Of a stretch of 16,975 nucleotides of DNA, positions 1-6,234 are shown piece by piece. The notes beneath the pieces are model-generated. The model worked only from the letters and a program-made list of their open reading frames with translations, searched no databases and had not been told where the DNA came from. A program made the position numbers and the translations under genes. Numbering within the stretch: position 1 is the stretch's first letter; each line of letters begins with the position of its first letter. The DNA is from an uncultured Clostridia bacterium (GTDB lineage Bacteria; Bacillota; Clostridia; TANB77; CAG-508): the NCBI GenBank assembly GCA_944389715.1, contig CALXNI010000106.1, forward strand, positions 1 through 16,975, written 5' to 3'.

Positions 1-145
1 ACATGTTTTTGCGGGCGATTAAAATCGCCCCTACAACATTTGCAATAAATTTCGTATTTTTCGGACGGCAGATTGCCGTCCCTACATTTTTAAATTCTAA
101 TCTCCAACCTCTAATCTCTAATCTCTAGACAACAAATTACAATTT
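1..145. repeat. Palindromic intergenic element, copy 1 (left end outside or lost)
   Basis: This stretch holds two hairpins, each followed directly by CTACA. The first has arms GGGCGATT (13-20) and AATCGCCC (23-30). The second has arms GGACGGCA (63-70) and TGCCGTCC (74-81). A pyrimidine-rich run of degenerate CTAATCT/CCAACCT units follows (about 96-128), and the terminal sequence AAATTACAATTT lies at 134-145. Positions 62-110 are identical over 49 bases to 14020-14068. The terminal sequence is the inverted complement of the left ends seen at 4644 and 13947, so this looks like the right part of the same element. It overlaps the 3' end of the neighbouring kinase gene. There is no coding capacity. 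Non-autonomous mobile or REP-like origin is inferred. Confidence 0.7.
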
Positions 146-514
146 ATCTAATGTTTCTATCTCAATTATATCTCCATCTTTTAAATTGTATTTTTTCCTA
201 AAATTTATATTAGAAATAATTTCTATAATATCTTGTTTATAGTCTCCTTTATCATCTATGTTTTTTTCTGACCTTACCATATAAGCATTTTCTTGTAATA
301 GTCTACATTTTTGTATTTGTACATTAAATGTTCCTCCATACTCTTCTGGTTTTATTATAAAATCCATTTCTAAATTATATGGTTTATCTAATTTTATATT
401 TAATGTTCCTGGATATAAATTTATTCCAGTCTTATAATAAAAACTTTTAGACATCATAAATATAAATTTTTTTGCTCTTCCCATTCCTTTTGTAACTTTA
501 CCTTTTAAAATCAT
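137..514 (-). CDS. Archaeal-type CTP-dependent riboflavin kinase homologue
   Basis: The 125-residue protein resembles the archaeal CTP-dependent riboflavin kinase family (DUF120; Methanocaldococcus MJ0056 type), which makes FMN from riboflavin using CTP. Visible hallmarks are the N-terminal KGKVTKGMGRAKKF strand and glycine turn (4-17), the YPGTLNIKLD nucleotide-binding segment (34-43), and the C-terminal FRKKYNLKDGDIIEIE barrel strand (105-120). The length matches the archaeal single-domain enzymes (about 130 aa), so it looks complete. The start follows AGAGG with a short spacer. It is divergent from uridine kinase. The stop codon lies inside the terminal repeat of the adjoining palindromic element. 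Most bacteria use the unrelated bifunctional RibF, so the family match is well supported, while real riboflavin kinase activity and the CTP preference are inferred. Confidence 0.75.
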   Translation of the reverse strand: MILKGKVTKGMGRAKKFIFMMSKSFYYKTGINLYPGTLNIKLDKPYNLEMDFIIKPEEYGGTFNVQIQKCRLLQENAYMVRSEKNIDDKGDYKQDIIEIISNINFRKKYNLKDGDIIEIETLDKL

Positions 515-655
515 ACTATACCTCTTTTTGTCTTTAATTGTATACTAAAAAATCAATTTTATCTAGATATATTTAAGATTTTTCAATATAAGTTTACAGT
601 TTCTATAGTCAGGAAGAGATGTTTTCTCCCTACTAAATCTCTACTTTTTTTAATA

Positions 656-684
656 TTGATCTTAACTGTAACTAAAATTATACA
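656..684 (+). promoter_or_regulatory. Possible sigma-A promoter for uridine kinase
   Basis: TTGATC (656-661) and TATACA (679-684) are separated by 17 bases in the 247-base divergent gap between the riboflavin kinase homologue and uridine kinase. This leaves a leader of about 70 bases before the ATG at 762. A weak inverted repeat AGAGAT/ATCTCT lies just upstream (about 615-642). AT-rich DNA yields chance matches, so this is tentative. Confidence 0.35.
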
Positions 685-761
685 TAATTTGTCATTTTTA
701 TTGCTTTTATTTAAAATTTATTTTAAAATATAGATAATAATTGTATGGAGGTTTTTTATAT

Positions 762-1383
762 ATGAGCACGGATTTAAACCCTATTATTATTGGAATTGCT
801 GGAGGAACAGGCTCTCGGAAAAAGTACTCTTGCAGAAAATATAAGAAAAGAATTTGCAAATGATATTACTATGATTTCACATGATTACTATTACAAAGCA
901 CATCCGGAACTTCCTTTTGAGGAAAGAACTAAATTAAATTATGATCATCCCGATTCAATTGAAACAAGCCTACTTATAAAGCATTTAAAAGAATTAAAAA
1001 AAGGTCATATAATTTATAGACCAGAATATTCTTTTGTTCAACATCAAAGATTGGATGAAACAGTTGAAGTTATTCCAAAAAAAGTTATTATTTTAGATGG
1101 TATATTAATATTTGAAAATAAAAAATTAAGAGATTTGATGGATATAAAAATATTTGTTGATACAGATGCAGATATTAGATTTATTAGAAGATTACTTCGT
1201 GATGTGGAAAAAAGAGGTCGTACTTTAAATTCTGTTGTTACACAATATTGTACAACTGTAAAACCAATGCATGAACAATTTGTTGAACCAAGTAAAAAAT
1301 TTGCAGATATTATTGTCCCAGAAGGTGGTCACAATGAGGTCGCACTAAATATGATTATAGAAAAAGTTAGAAGTATAATGTAA
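762..1383 (+). CDS. udk: Uridine kinase, interrupted by a +1 shift at an in-frame CGG
   Basis: Uridine/cytidine kinase phosphorylates uridine and cytidine with ATP or GTP in pyrimidine salvage. The ATG at 762 follows GGAGG (746-750) by 11 bases. The gene opens MSTDLNPIIIGIAGGTGS and then meets codon 19, CGG (816-818), where the frame breaks. The initial frame stops about 15 codons later. Skipping one base (C816) gives the Walker A motif GIAGGTGSGKST (11-22) and an uninterrupted protein of 206 aa, the usual family length. Family features downstream are the ISHDYYYK and LNYDHPDS segments, DGILIFEN (Walker B region), the RRLLRDVEKRGR lid and the EGGHNEVA C-terminal motif. A short alternative start at TTG 790 would lose the P-loop and is rejected. 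Everything outside the single base is intact. It is followed by a terminator shared with cotJC. Confidence 0.85.
816..818 (+). other. In-frame CGG at the +1 frame change in udk
   Basis: The codons read GGC TCT CGG AAA in the starting frame. Family conservation (GSGKST) requires GGC TCT GGA AAA. Removing C816 gives exactly that. It is the only in-frame CGG in this gene. There is no homopolymer at the site. Confidence 0.8.
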
Positions 1384-1403
1384 GTATAAATTATTTTAAA
1401 TAC

Positions 1404-1435
1404 AAAAGTCCTTCACACTGTCGAAGGACTTTTTC
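1404..1435. terminator. Bidirectional intrinsic terminator between udk and cotJC
   Basis: Perfect arms AAAGTCCTTC and GAAGGACTTT enclose an 8-base loop, with A-tract and T-tract flanks. The hairpin therefore works as a terminator for the rightward udk and the leftward cotJC, which converge here. Confidence 0.85.
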
Positions 1436-1436
1436 T

Positions 1437-2036
1437 TTATCTACACATATCATTTTTGTTCATATAAAATTTCTTTTCTGCTAACTTATCTTGAACGCCT
1501 CTTAGAGTCTCTCCAAATCTTTGAAAATGTACTATTTCTCTTTCTCTTAAGAAACGAAGTGGATCAATTACATCTTGATCATCCTTACATAAATCAATTA
1601 ATTTTTCATAAGTTGCCCTTGCTTTTTGTTCTGCTGCCAAATCTTCTTGTAAATCTGCTATTGGGTCGCCTTTTACCGCTAAACAATTAGCATCAAAAGG
1701 ATATCCTGCTGCTGCTTGAGGATATACACCCCAGCCATGATCTGTATAATATGCTCCTAATCCTGCTTTTTCTAATTCTTCTACTGAACATCCATCAGTT
1801 AATTGATGAACTATAGTTCCCACCATTTCTAAATGAGCAAGCTCTTCTGTTCCTATATCATTTAATATTGCTTTTGCTTTTTGGTCTGGCATTCCAAATC
1901 TTTGACTTAAATATCTAAGTGATGCTCCTAGTTCTCCATCTGGTCCTCCATATTGTGATATTATAAATTTAGCAAGTCTTGGATTTGGACATTTTATGTT
2001 TATTGGATATTCTAGTACTTTATTGTAGGTCCACAT
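1437..2036 (-). CDS. cotJC: Spore coat protein CotJC, manganese-catalase-like
   Basis: This 199-residue protein belongs to the CotJC/manganese catalase family, an inner-coat component of endospores with a ferritin-like four-helix bundle. Possible dimetal ligands are visible: E35 in GPDGELGA, the E65-x-x-H68 pair in GTEELAHLE, E136 in LAAEQKAR and the E167-x-x-H170 pair in REREIVHF. All ligand positions are present, so peroxide dismutation is plausible, but this is inferred. The start is the ATG of MWTYNKV at 2036. It overlaps the cotJB stop by one base (TAATG) and has a GGGGGAA ribosome binding site inside cotJB. The upstream in-frame extension (to 2063) lies within cotJB and is rejected. It is the last gene of the cotJABC operon. 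Confidence 0.93.
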   Translation of the reverse strand: MWTYNKVLEYPINIKCPNPRLAKFIISQYGGPDGELGASLRYLSQRFGMPDQKAKAILNDIGTEELAHLEMVGTIVHQLTDGCSVEELEKAGLGAYYTDHGWGVYPQAAAGYPFDANCLAVKGDPIADLQEDLAAEQKARATYEKLIDLCKDDQDVIDPLRFLREREIVHFQRFGETLRGVQDKLAEKKFYMNKNDMCR

Positions 2037-2344
2037 TAATAATTCCCCCTTTCCCATGGCCAAGGTTGTTCAAGCCATCTCCATTTATTGCATGGGTAAA
2101 AAATTGTAAGTGGCCCATACATTTTTTGATACTTATCTTTCAAATCTTTTACTTGTTTTGCATATTCTCTATGCATGCATAATGCTCTTTGGTCTTCAGG
2201 ATGTGTATCCAAATATAGACCAAGTTCTATTATTGCAAAGTCTAATGCTTTTATTTGATCAATCATTTCTTGTCTTCTTACATTTCTTCCGCATTCACAT
2301 TCATTTCTATTTTCTTCGTTTTTATTTTCTTTGCAGTCTAACAT
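2036..2344 (-). CDS. cotJB: Spore coat protein CotJB
   Basis: The 102-residue protein matches CotJB of the cotJ spore-coat operon. The central helical part (LDFAIIELGLYLDTHPEDQRAL, roughly 34-55) is family-typical, as is the tail ending WRWLEQPWPWE. The N-terminus carries a cysteine cluster with CECG at 16-19 that I do not associate with the usual short CotJB start. The gene overlaps cotJA by 7 bases and cotJC by 1 base, so all three are very probably translationally coupled. CotJB is needed with CotJA and CotJC for coat assembly in Bacillus; the role here is by homology. Confidence 0.93.
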   Translation of the reverse strand: MLDCKENKNEENRNECECGRNVRRQEMIDQIKALDFAIIELGLYLDTHPEDQRALCMHREYAKQVKDLKDKYQKMYGPLTIFYPCNKWRWLEQPWPWERGNY

Positions 2345-2697
2345 TTGTTACACCCCTCTCCTATTTTATTTGTATTTCTAATAAATTCAATTTCTTCCAT
2401 TGATTGTCCTGGCATATATGGACTTACAAGTTCTGGAAATATTGTTCCCATTTTAAGTCCAACACTTGGTATAAATGTTTTATCCATTGTTTGCCATGGC
2501 ACATAACTTTGTGCAAACATTGGATTGTTTGGGAATAAATTATCTTCTTCATCAAATCCACATTCACACATATCTTGATTGCTTATAGTGTTTTCTACGC
2601 AACTACAAGTATCTTCAAAGATATCTTGATCTTTGTTACAAGAATTCATATTATCACATGAACAACATGATCTTACTTTCATATAATTTCTATACAT
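2338..2697 (-). CDS. cotJA: Spore coat-associated protein CotJA with cysteine-rich ends
   Basis: The 119-residue protein carries a CotJA core at about 59-95: PMFAQSYVPWQ, then GTIFPELVSPY. The chosen start is the ATG at 2697, preceded by AAAGGAGG with a short spacer. The longer frame to 2757 runs through the ribosome binding site and the terminator flank. The N-terminal extension of about 58 residues is rich in cysteine (C11, C12, C14, C20, C31, C33, C44, C46) and the C-terminus ends CNKC. CotJA is usually only the core, so the extension is unusual and could support disulfide or metal cross-linking in the coat (inference). It is the first gene of cotJABC and overlaps cotJB by 7 bases. Confidence 0.88.
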   Translation of the reverse strand: MYRNYMKVRSCCSCDNMNSCNKDQDIFEDTCSCVENTISNQDMCECGFDEEDNLFPNNPMFAQSYVPWQTMDKTFIPSVGLKMGTIFPELVSPYMPGQSMEEIEFIRNTNKIGEGCNKC

Positions 2698-2737
2698 TAA
2701 ACTTCCTCCTTTTTTGTATATACTACATAATATGACC

Positions 2738-2745
2738 ATTATATG
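2738..2745 (-). promoter_or_regulatory. Possible sigma-E-like -10 element for the cotJ operon
   Basis: On the minus strand CATATAAT lies about 40 bases before the cotJA start. It matches the mother-cell sigma-E -10 consensus CATAYAMT. No clear -35 partner (ATATT-like) is visible at the right distance because that position falls in the preceding terminator flank. Mother-cell expression is expected for cotJ, but this site is a weak call. Confidence 0.3.
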
Positions 2746-2755
2746 AAAAATGTGC

Positions 2756-2787
2756 AAAAAAACCTCGCATTCTTAGCAGAATGCGAG
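2756..2787 (-). terminator. Intrinsic terminator after the small membrane protein
   Basis: Perfect 10-bp arms CTCGCATTCT (2764-2773) and AGAATGCGAG (2778-2787) enclose a 4-base loop. On the minus strand they are followed by a run of seven T. It ends transcription of the 2793-3023 gene and separates it from the cotJ operon. Confidence 0.9.
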
Positions 2788-2792
2788 TAAAA

Positions 2793-3023
2793 TTACTTTT
2801 GCTCTTCCTCTTCATCTTCGTTATAACAAAGTTCTTCTAACTTACTTCCTCTGCCTAATGCAAAGAAAATTGCTGTTATAACAAGAACCGCTGTTGCAAC
2901 AATTAAATAAATATGCCAATTATTAACTGATGCAATTAGCCGTTCACTTACAGTTGCTCCTGCAAAGAATACAACCGCTGTACCAATGATTGCAAAGAGA
3001 AATTTAGCAATTTTTGTTTTCAT
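2793..3023 (-). CDS. Small two-helix membrane protein, function unknown
   Basis: This 76-residue protein has two hydrophobic segments (about 7-24 and 38-58), a short loop, and an acidic tail ending NEDEEEEQK. I do not recognise the family. The start is the ATG at 3023, 8 bases after GAAGGAG. A GTG 9 bases further upstream lies in the ribosome binding site and is rejected. Codon 28 (2940-2942) is CGG, the only in-frame CGG in the window that is not at a frame break. It must be read as an amino acid for the second helix to be made. A skip of its C would give GGC TAA and a 28-residue product. It has its own terminator, so it is probably monocistronic. Confidence 0.7.
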   Translation of the reverse strand: MKTKIAKFLFAIIGTAVVFFAGATVSERLIASVNNWHIYLIVATAVLVITAIFFALGRGSKLEELCYNEDEEEEQK

Positions 3024-3115
3024 GAAAAACACTCCTTCAAAAGTTTTATGTATATATTATATCAAATTTGTGTTTTTTTGTCAATTTTATGTAAATAATC
3101 GCTTTGTTTTAAAAG

Positions 3116-3155
3116 CAAAAAACTGACGGTTTCTTATAAAATTCCGTCAGTTTTT
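3116..3155 (-). terminator. Intrinsic terminator after pyruvate kinase
   Basis: Arms ACTGACGG (3122-3129) and CCGTCAGT (3144-3151) are extended by A/T pairs. A minus-strand T-run follows. It lies 19 bases past the pyruvate kinase stop. Confidence 0.85.
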
Positions 3156-3173
3156 AGTTTTATTATATTCAAT

Positions 3174-4614
3174 TTATATTTTTACTATTCCACCCATTAC
3201 AGTGTTTACGCTTGCTTCTTCATCTGATAAGTTTGGTGCAACTTTTGCACCACCTGCTACTATAACTGTATCTCCTTTTTGTAAAAAGCCTTCTTTTTTT
3301 AGCGTATCTATTCCAGTATAAACTAATTTATCAATATTACCTTCGCTTGAAAATAATTTGGGAATTATATTCCAACATAAACCTAATTGCCTATATGTCA
3401 TTTCATTTTCGGTAATTGCAAAAATAGGACATTCAGGTCCAAAACTAGATACCGTCCTTGCTGTATCTCCTGTATCAGTATATGCAATTATTGCTTTTGC
3501 TTTTACATTTGCAGCTAGCATACATACTGAATAGTTCATATTAAATCTATAATCAAGCTCCTCCAAGCTATATTCTCTGTTTTTAAATCTTTTCCAATAT
3601 TTTAAAGAACTTTCTATTTTTATTGCAACTTTATTCATTATTTCTACACATTCTACTGGATATTTACCTGTTGCAGTTTCTCCGAGAAAGCATTATACCG
3701 CTACTTCCATCATAAATGGCATTTGCAATATCGCTTACTTCTGCTCTTGTTGGTTTTGAATTATATATCATTGATTCTAACATTTGTGTTGCTGTAATTA
3801 CTGGTTTTCCTTGCTTATATGTTTTTTTAATAAATTGTTTTTGATATATTGGAACTTCTTCCATTGGAATTTCTACACCTAAATCTCCTCTTGCAACCAT
3901 TATTCCGTCTGATACTTCTAATATTTTATCAAAGTTATTTATTCCTTCCCTATTTTCAATTTTAGAAATAACTTTTATATGTTCTCCATTATTTTCTTTT
4001 AAAACTTGTTTTATTGCTAAAACATCTTCAGGTTTTCTCACAAAAGAAGCAGCTATATAGTCAAAACCTGCTACTATTCCATATTTTATATCTGCAACAT
4101 CTTTCTCAGTTATACTTGGCAAATGTAAGCTTAAATCTGGAACATTTATGCTCTTTCTATTAGTTAATTGTCCACCTTGTATTACTTCGCATACAATGTC
4201 TTTATTTTCTATTGATTTTACTTTTAATTCTATTGTCCCATCATTTATTAAAATGATTCTGCCAATTTCAACATCTTTGTATAGTTCTTTATACGTGATG
4301 GATACTTTTGTATCATCACCCAATATATCGTCATTTACTAAAGTAAATTCTTTACCGTTTTCTAAAAAAGCTTTGTCTTCTTTAAATTTTCCTATTCTAA
4401 TTTCTGGTCCTTGTGTATCTAATAGAAGTGGTATTGGTAAACCTAATTCATCTCTTACTTTCTTAAATGTATTAATTCTATCTTCCTGATCTTGATAATT
4501 ACCATGTGAAAAATTTATTCTTCCAACATTCATTCCTGCGTGCATTAAGTTTTTTAATACTTCTGGATCATCTGTTGCTGGTCCTAATGTACATACTATT
4601 TTTGTTTTTCTCAT
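3174..4614 (-). CDS. pyk: Pyruvate kinase, interrupted by a +1 shift at an in-frame CGG
   Basis: Pyruvate kinase converts phosphoenolpyruvate and ADP to pyruvate and ATP, the last glycolytic step. The N-terminus MRKTKIVCTLGPATDD and the NFSHG, LLLDTQGPEIR, SKIENREG, MVARGDLGVE and TATQMLESM motifs are all present. At codon 311 (CGG, 3682-3684) the frame breaks just after GSSGIMLS, and the initial frame stops six codons later. Skipping the C gives the family sequence SGETATGKYPVE and an open frame through the C-terminal domain (TDTGDTARTVSSFGPECP) to 3174. The total is 479 aa, normal for short bacterial enzymes without the extra C-terminal domain. The start follows GAAGGAAGG. A truncated product would lack the C-terminal domain, including the potential allosteric site, and would probably be inactive. 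The intact sequence on both sides argues against old decay. Confidence 0.9.
3682..3684 (-). other. In-frame CGG at the +1 frame change in pyk
   Basis: On the coding strand the codons are CTT TCT CGG AGA. Conservation (MLSGETA) requires CTT TCT GGA GAA. The extra base is the C (plus-strand G at 3684). It is the only in-frame CGG in this gene, and its local context TCT-C-GGA is the same as in udk. Confidence 0.8.
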
Positions 4615-4643
4615 ATAAATTCCTTCCTTCGATCTTATTGTTC

Positions 4644-4776
4644 AAATTGTAATTTGAATTAGAAGTGAGAAGTGGGATGTGGGAAGTGTGAAATTAGGGT
4701 AAGCCTTACGTAGCCCAACCCTAAAAGCACACCTCACACTTCGCACCTCACACATCGCAAAAATAAATTACAATTT
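4644..4776. repeat. Palindromic intergenic element, copy 2
   Basis: This 133-base element is bounded by AAATTGTAATTT (4644-4655) and its perfect inverted copy AAATTACAATTT (4765-4776). Inside, one side is purine-rich with degenerate GAAGTGGGA-like units and the other is pyrimidine-rich. The pairs GAAGTGTGA/TCACACTTC and TTAGGGT/ACCCTAA are inverted, so the whole can fold as a long imperfect hairpin. The CTACA-flanked hairpin of copies 1 and 3 is absent here. It sits between pyk (5' side) and the sortase gene (3' end) and does not interrupt either. No open reading frame is present. Confidence 0.7.
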
Positions 4777-4824
4777 ATTAATTCCTTACATATTATATAT
4801 TCTTTTACACAAATTTTGCAACAC

Positions 4825-5457
4825 CTAATCATATATTTCTCTTGCTTTTACGATTAATCTTTTTACAGCACCTGTTGTACAGGTTATTAATGTAACTTCT
4901 CTTTCTCCTTTTGTATCTTGCGATAAACATTCCACTTCTTCTGGATAAACTTTATAAATATCATATACTCCATATTCTACTTTATTTTTTTTATTATCAG
5001 TTAAATATATTTTATCATTTATTTCAACATCTTTTAAATTTCCAAACATATTATCTTTATGATAGTTATGTCCTGTTATGCATAGGTTTCCTACTCCATT
5101 TACTTTTGGTCCGCAAAGTTTTGTAACTGATTTATTTAATGTTTCTTTATTAGTCTCTGGTAAAATATATGTAACTAAATCTATTTTTGGTATTTCTAGT
5201 TTTCCAATTACCATATCTCCATTTGCTTCTATTAAGATATCTTCTTCGTTTATTTCTTTTTCGATATTTGTTACTGTTTCTACTGTGTTGCTTGTTGCAT
5301 TGTTTTTTATTTTAATATTATTTATAATTACATTGCTTTGTAGATTATCTATATCTTCATCGTTACTGTTAAATATTAAAAATGAAATAAAAATAATAGT
5401 AAGAAATAATATAATCATTAATTTTATATTATTAATTACTATTACTTTGCTTTTCAA
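4825..5457 (-). CDS. Sortase transpeptidase
   Basis: This is a membrane-anchored sortase that cuts a sorting signal and joins the protein to cell-wall peptidoglycan. The likely start is TTG at 5457, spaced 3-7 bases from AAAGGTGAT; the GTG at 5466 lies in that ribosome binding site. The protein then has 210 residues. There is one N-terminal membrane helix (about 9-29), a low-complexity linker, and a sortase barrel beginning GKLEIPKIDL. The catalytic residues are H130 in ITGHNY, C193 in TLITCT and R200 in VKRLIV. It lies directly downstream of a protein with an IPQTG sorting signal, its probable dedicated substrate. The class (D-like or another short type) is uncertain. Confidence 0.88.
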   Translation of the reverse strand: MKSKVIVINNIKLMIILFLTIIFISFLIFNSNDEDIDNLQSNVIINNIKIKNNATSNTVETVTNIEKEINEEDILIEANGDMVIGKLEIPKIDLVTYILPETNKETLNKSVTKLCGPKVNGVGNLCITGHNYHKDNMFGNLKDVEINDKIYLTDNKKNKVEYGVYDIYKVYPEEVECLSQDTKGEREVTLITCTTGAVKRLIVKAREIYD

Positions 5458-5546
5458 ATTAATCACCTTTTATTTTCAATTTTTTATCAACCTATATCAT
5501 CTGATACATATATAATATGAAAAAAGAAATTAAGTGTGACTAATTT

Positions 5547-6164
5547 TTATTTTTTAATTATTTTGCTTGACCCATATATTAAGCAAATTACTGCTATTAC
5601 AACAATTAAATATGTCCATATACTTGTTCCTGTTTGAGGAATTTCCTCTATTATATTATTTGAATCATTAATTATATTTGTTTCGTTTGTTACATTATTG
5701 TCTGGAAGTGCTTGAGATGCTTCAACTACTTGAGTAAATTCCTGAGATACAATTACTCGATCTGAACTATTTTTGTCTATTAAGCTTAATCTTATAACAT
5801 ATGTTCCAGGATCACTATATGTAGCAACAACTGGTGTTTCATTTTTAAATGTATTTCCTACAGCAAATCCCTCTGGTGGTCCCCAGTACCCTAATTCCAT
5901 AATGTTATGTTCTACACCTGAAGTATCTTTAGCTGTTATAGTTGGAGTAGATGGCCCAGATACAAGTTCTACTTTTATTAATGCGTTTGAATAAACGGTA
6001 GCATCTGTTCCTTCTAACACTACTACAGCATCTTTTGCCTCGCCTTCTACTATATTGCCTGTATAATTTATTGCAAAACTGAAATTATCACCTGCTGCAT
6101 AAATAATAGTTGCAAATATTGCTAAAGCTAAAACAAAAACTATGAAAAAAACTCTCTTTTTCAA
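5547..6164 (-). CDS. Secreted cell-wall-anchored protein with IPQTG sorting signal
   Basis: The 205-residue protein starts at TTG (6164), 7 bases after AAAGGAG. A signal peptide spans about 1-23 (positive MKKR, hydrophobic core, YAA before the likely cut). The mature part is beta-rich, with DPGTYVIRLSLID resembling a PKD or Ig-like strand pair, followed by an Asn-rich linker. The C-terminus has IPQTG (175-179), a membrane helix (about 183-199) and a basic tail GSSKIIKK, the classical sorting arrangement. The sortase gene follows 89 bases downstream on the same strand. The adhesive or structural role is unknown, and anchoring by the neighbouring sortase is inferred. Confidence 0.85.
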   Translation of the reverse strand: MKKRVFFIVFVLALAIFATIIYAAGDNFSFAINYTGNIVEGEAKDAVVVLEGTDATVYSNALIKVELVSGPSTPTITAKDTSGVEHNIMELGYWGPPEGFAVGNTFKNETPVVATYSDPGTYVIRLSLIDKNSSDRVIVSQEFTQVVEASQALPDNNVTNETNIINDSNNIIEEIPQTGTSIWTYLIVVIAVICLIYGSSKIIKK

Positions 6165-6234
6165 AACAAAACTCCTTTCTAATATTTTATATAATATTAT
6201 ATTAAAAAGGAGATTTGTTTATGAAGACAATTTA

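Noticed and set aside
96..128. CTAATCT/CCAACCT units as a CRISPR or tandem repeat array
   Set aside because: Units are about 7 bases, degenerate and without spacers, and recur only as part of the palindromic element.
801..815. GGAGGA upstream of the udk break as a prfB-like internal Shine-Dalgarno stimulator
   Set aside because: It encodes the conserved GG of the P-loop, the spacing to CGG is about 10 bases rather than the short prfB spacing, and no equivalent precedes the pyk or glgP sites.
790..1383. Uridine kinase starting at TTG 790 as a short intact gene
   Set aside because: It has no ribosome binding site and lacks the first half of the P-loop. The ATG at 762 with GGAGG encodes the missing family N-terminus in another frame.
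1979..2403. Plus-strand hydrophobic open frames opposite the cotJ genes
   Set aside because: They are antisense shadows of cotJABC. AT-rich coding DNA read backwards yields Leu/Phe/Ile-rich frames.
4148..4489. Plus-strand frame opposite pyruvate kinase, and similar frames opposite coaW, rdgB, pdxK and the 15800 gene
   Set aside because: They lack ribosome binding sites and family resemblance, and they lie wholly inside well-identified genes.
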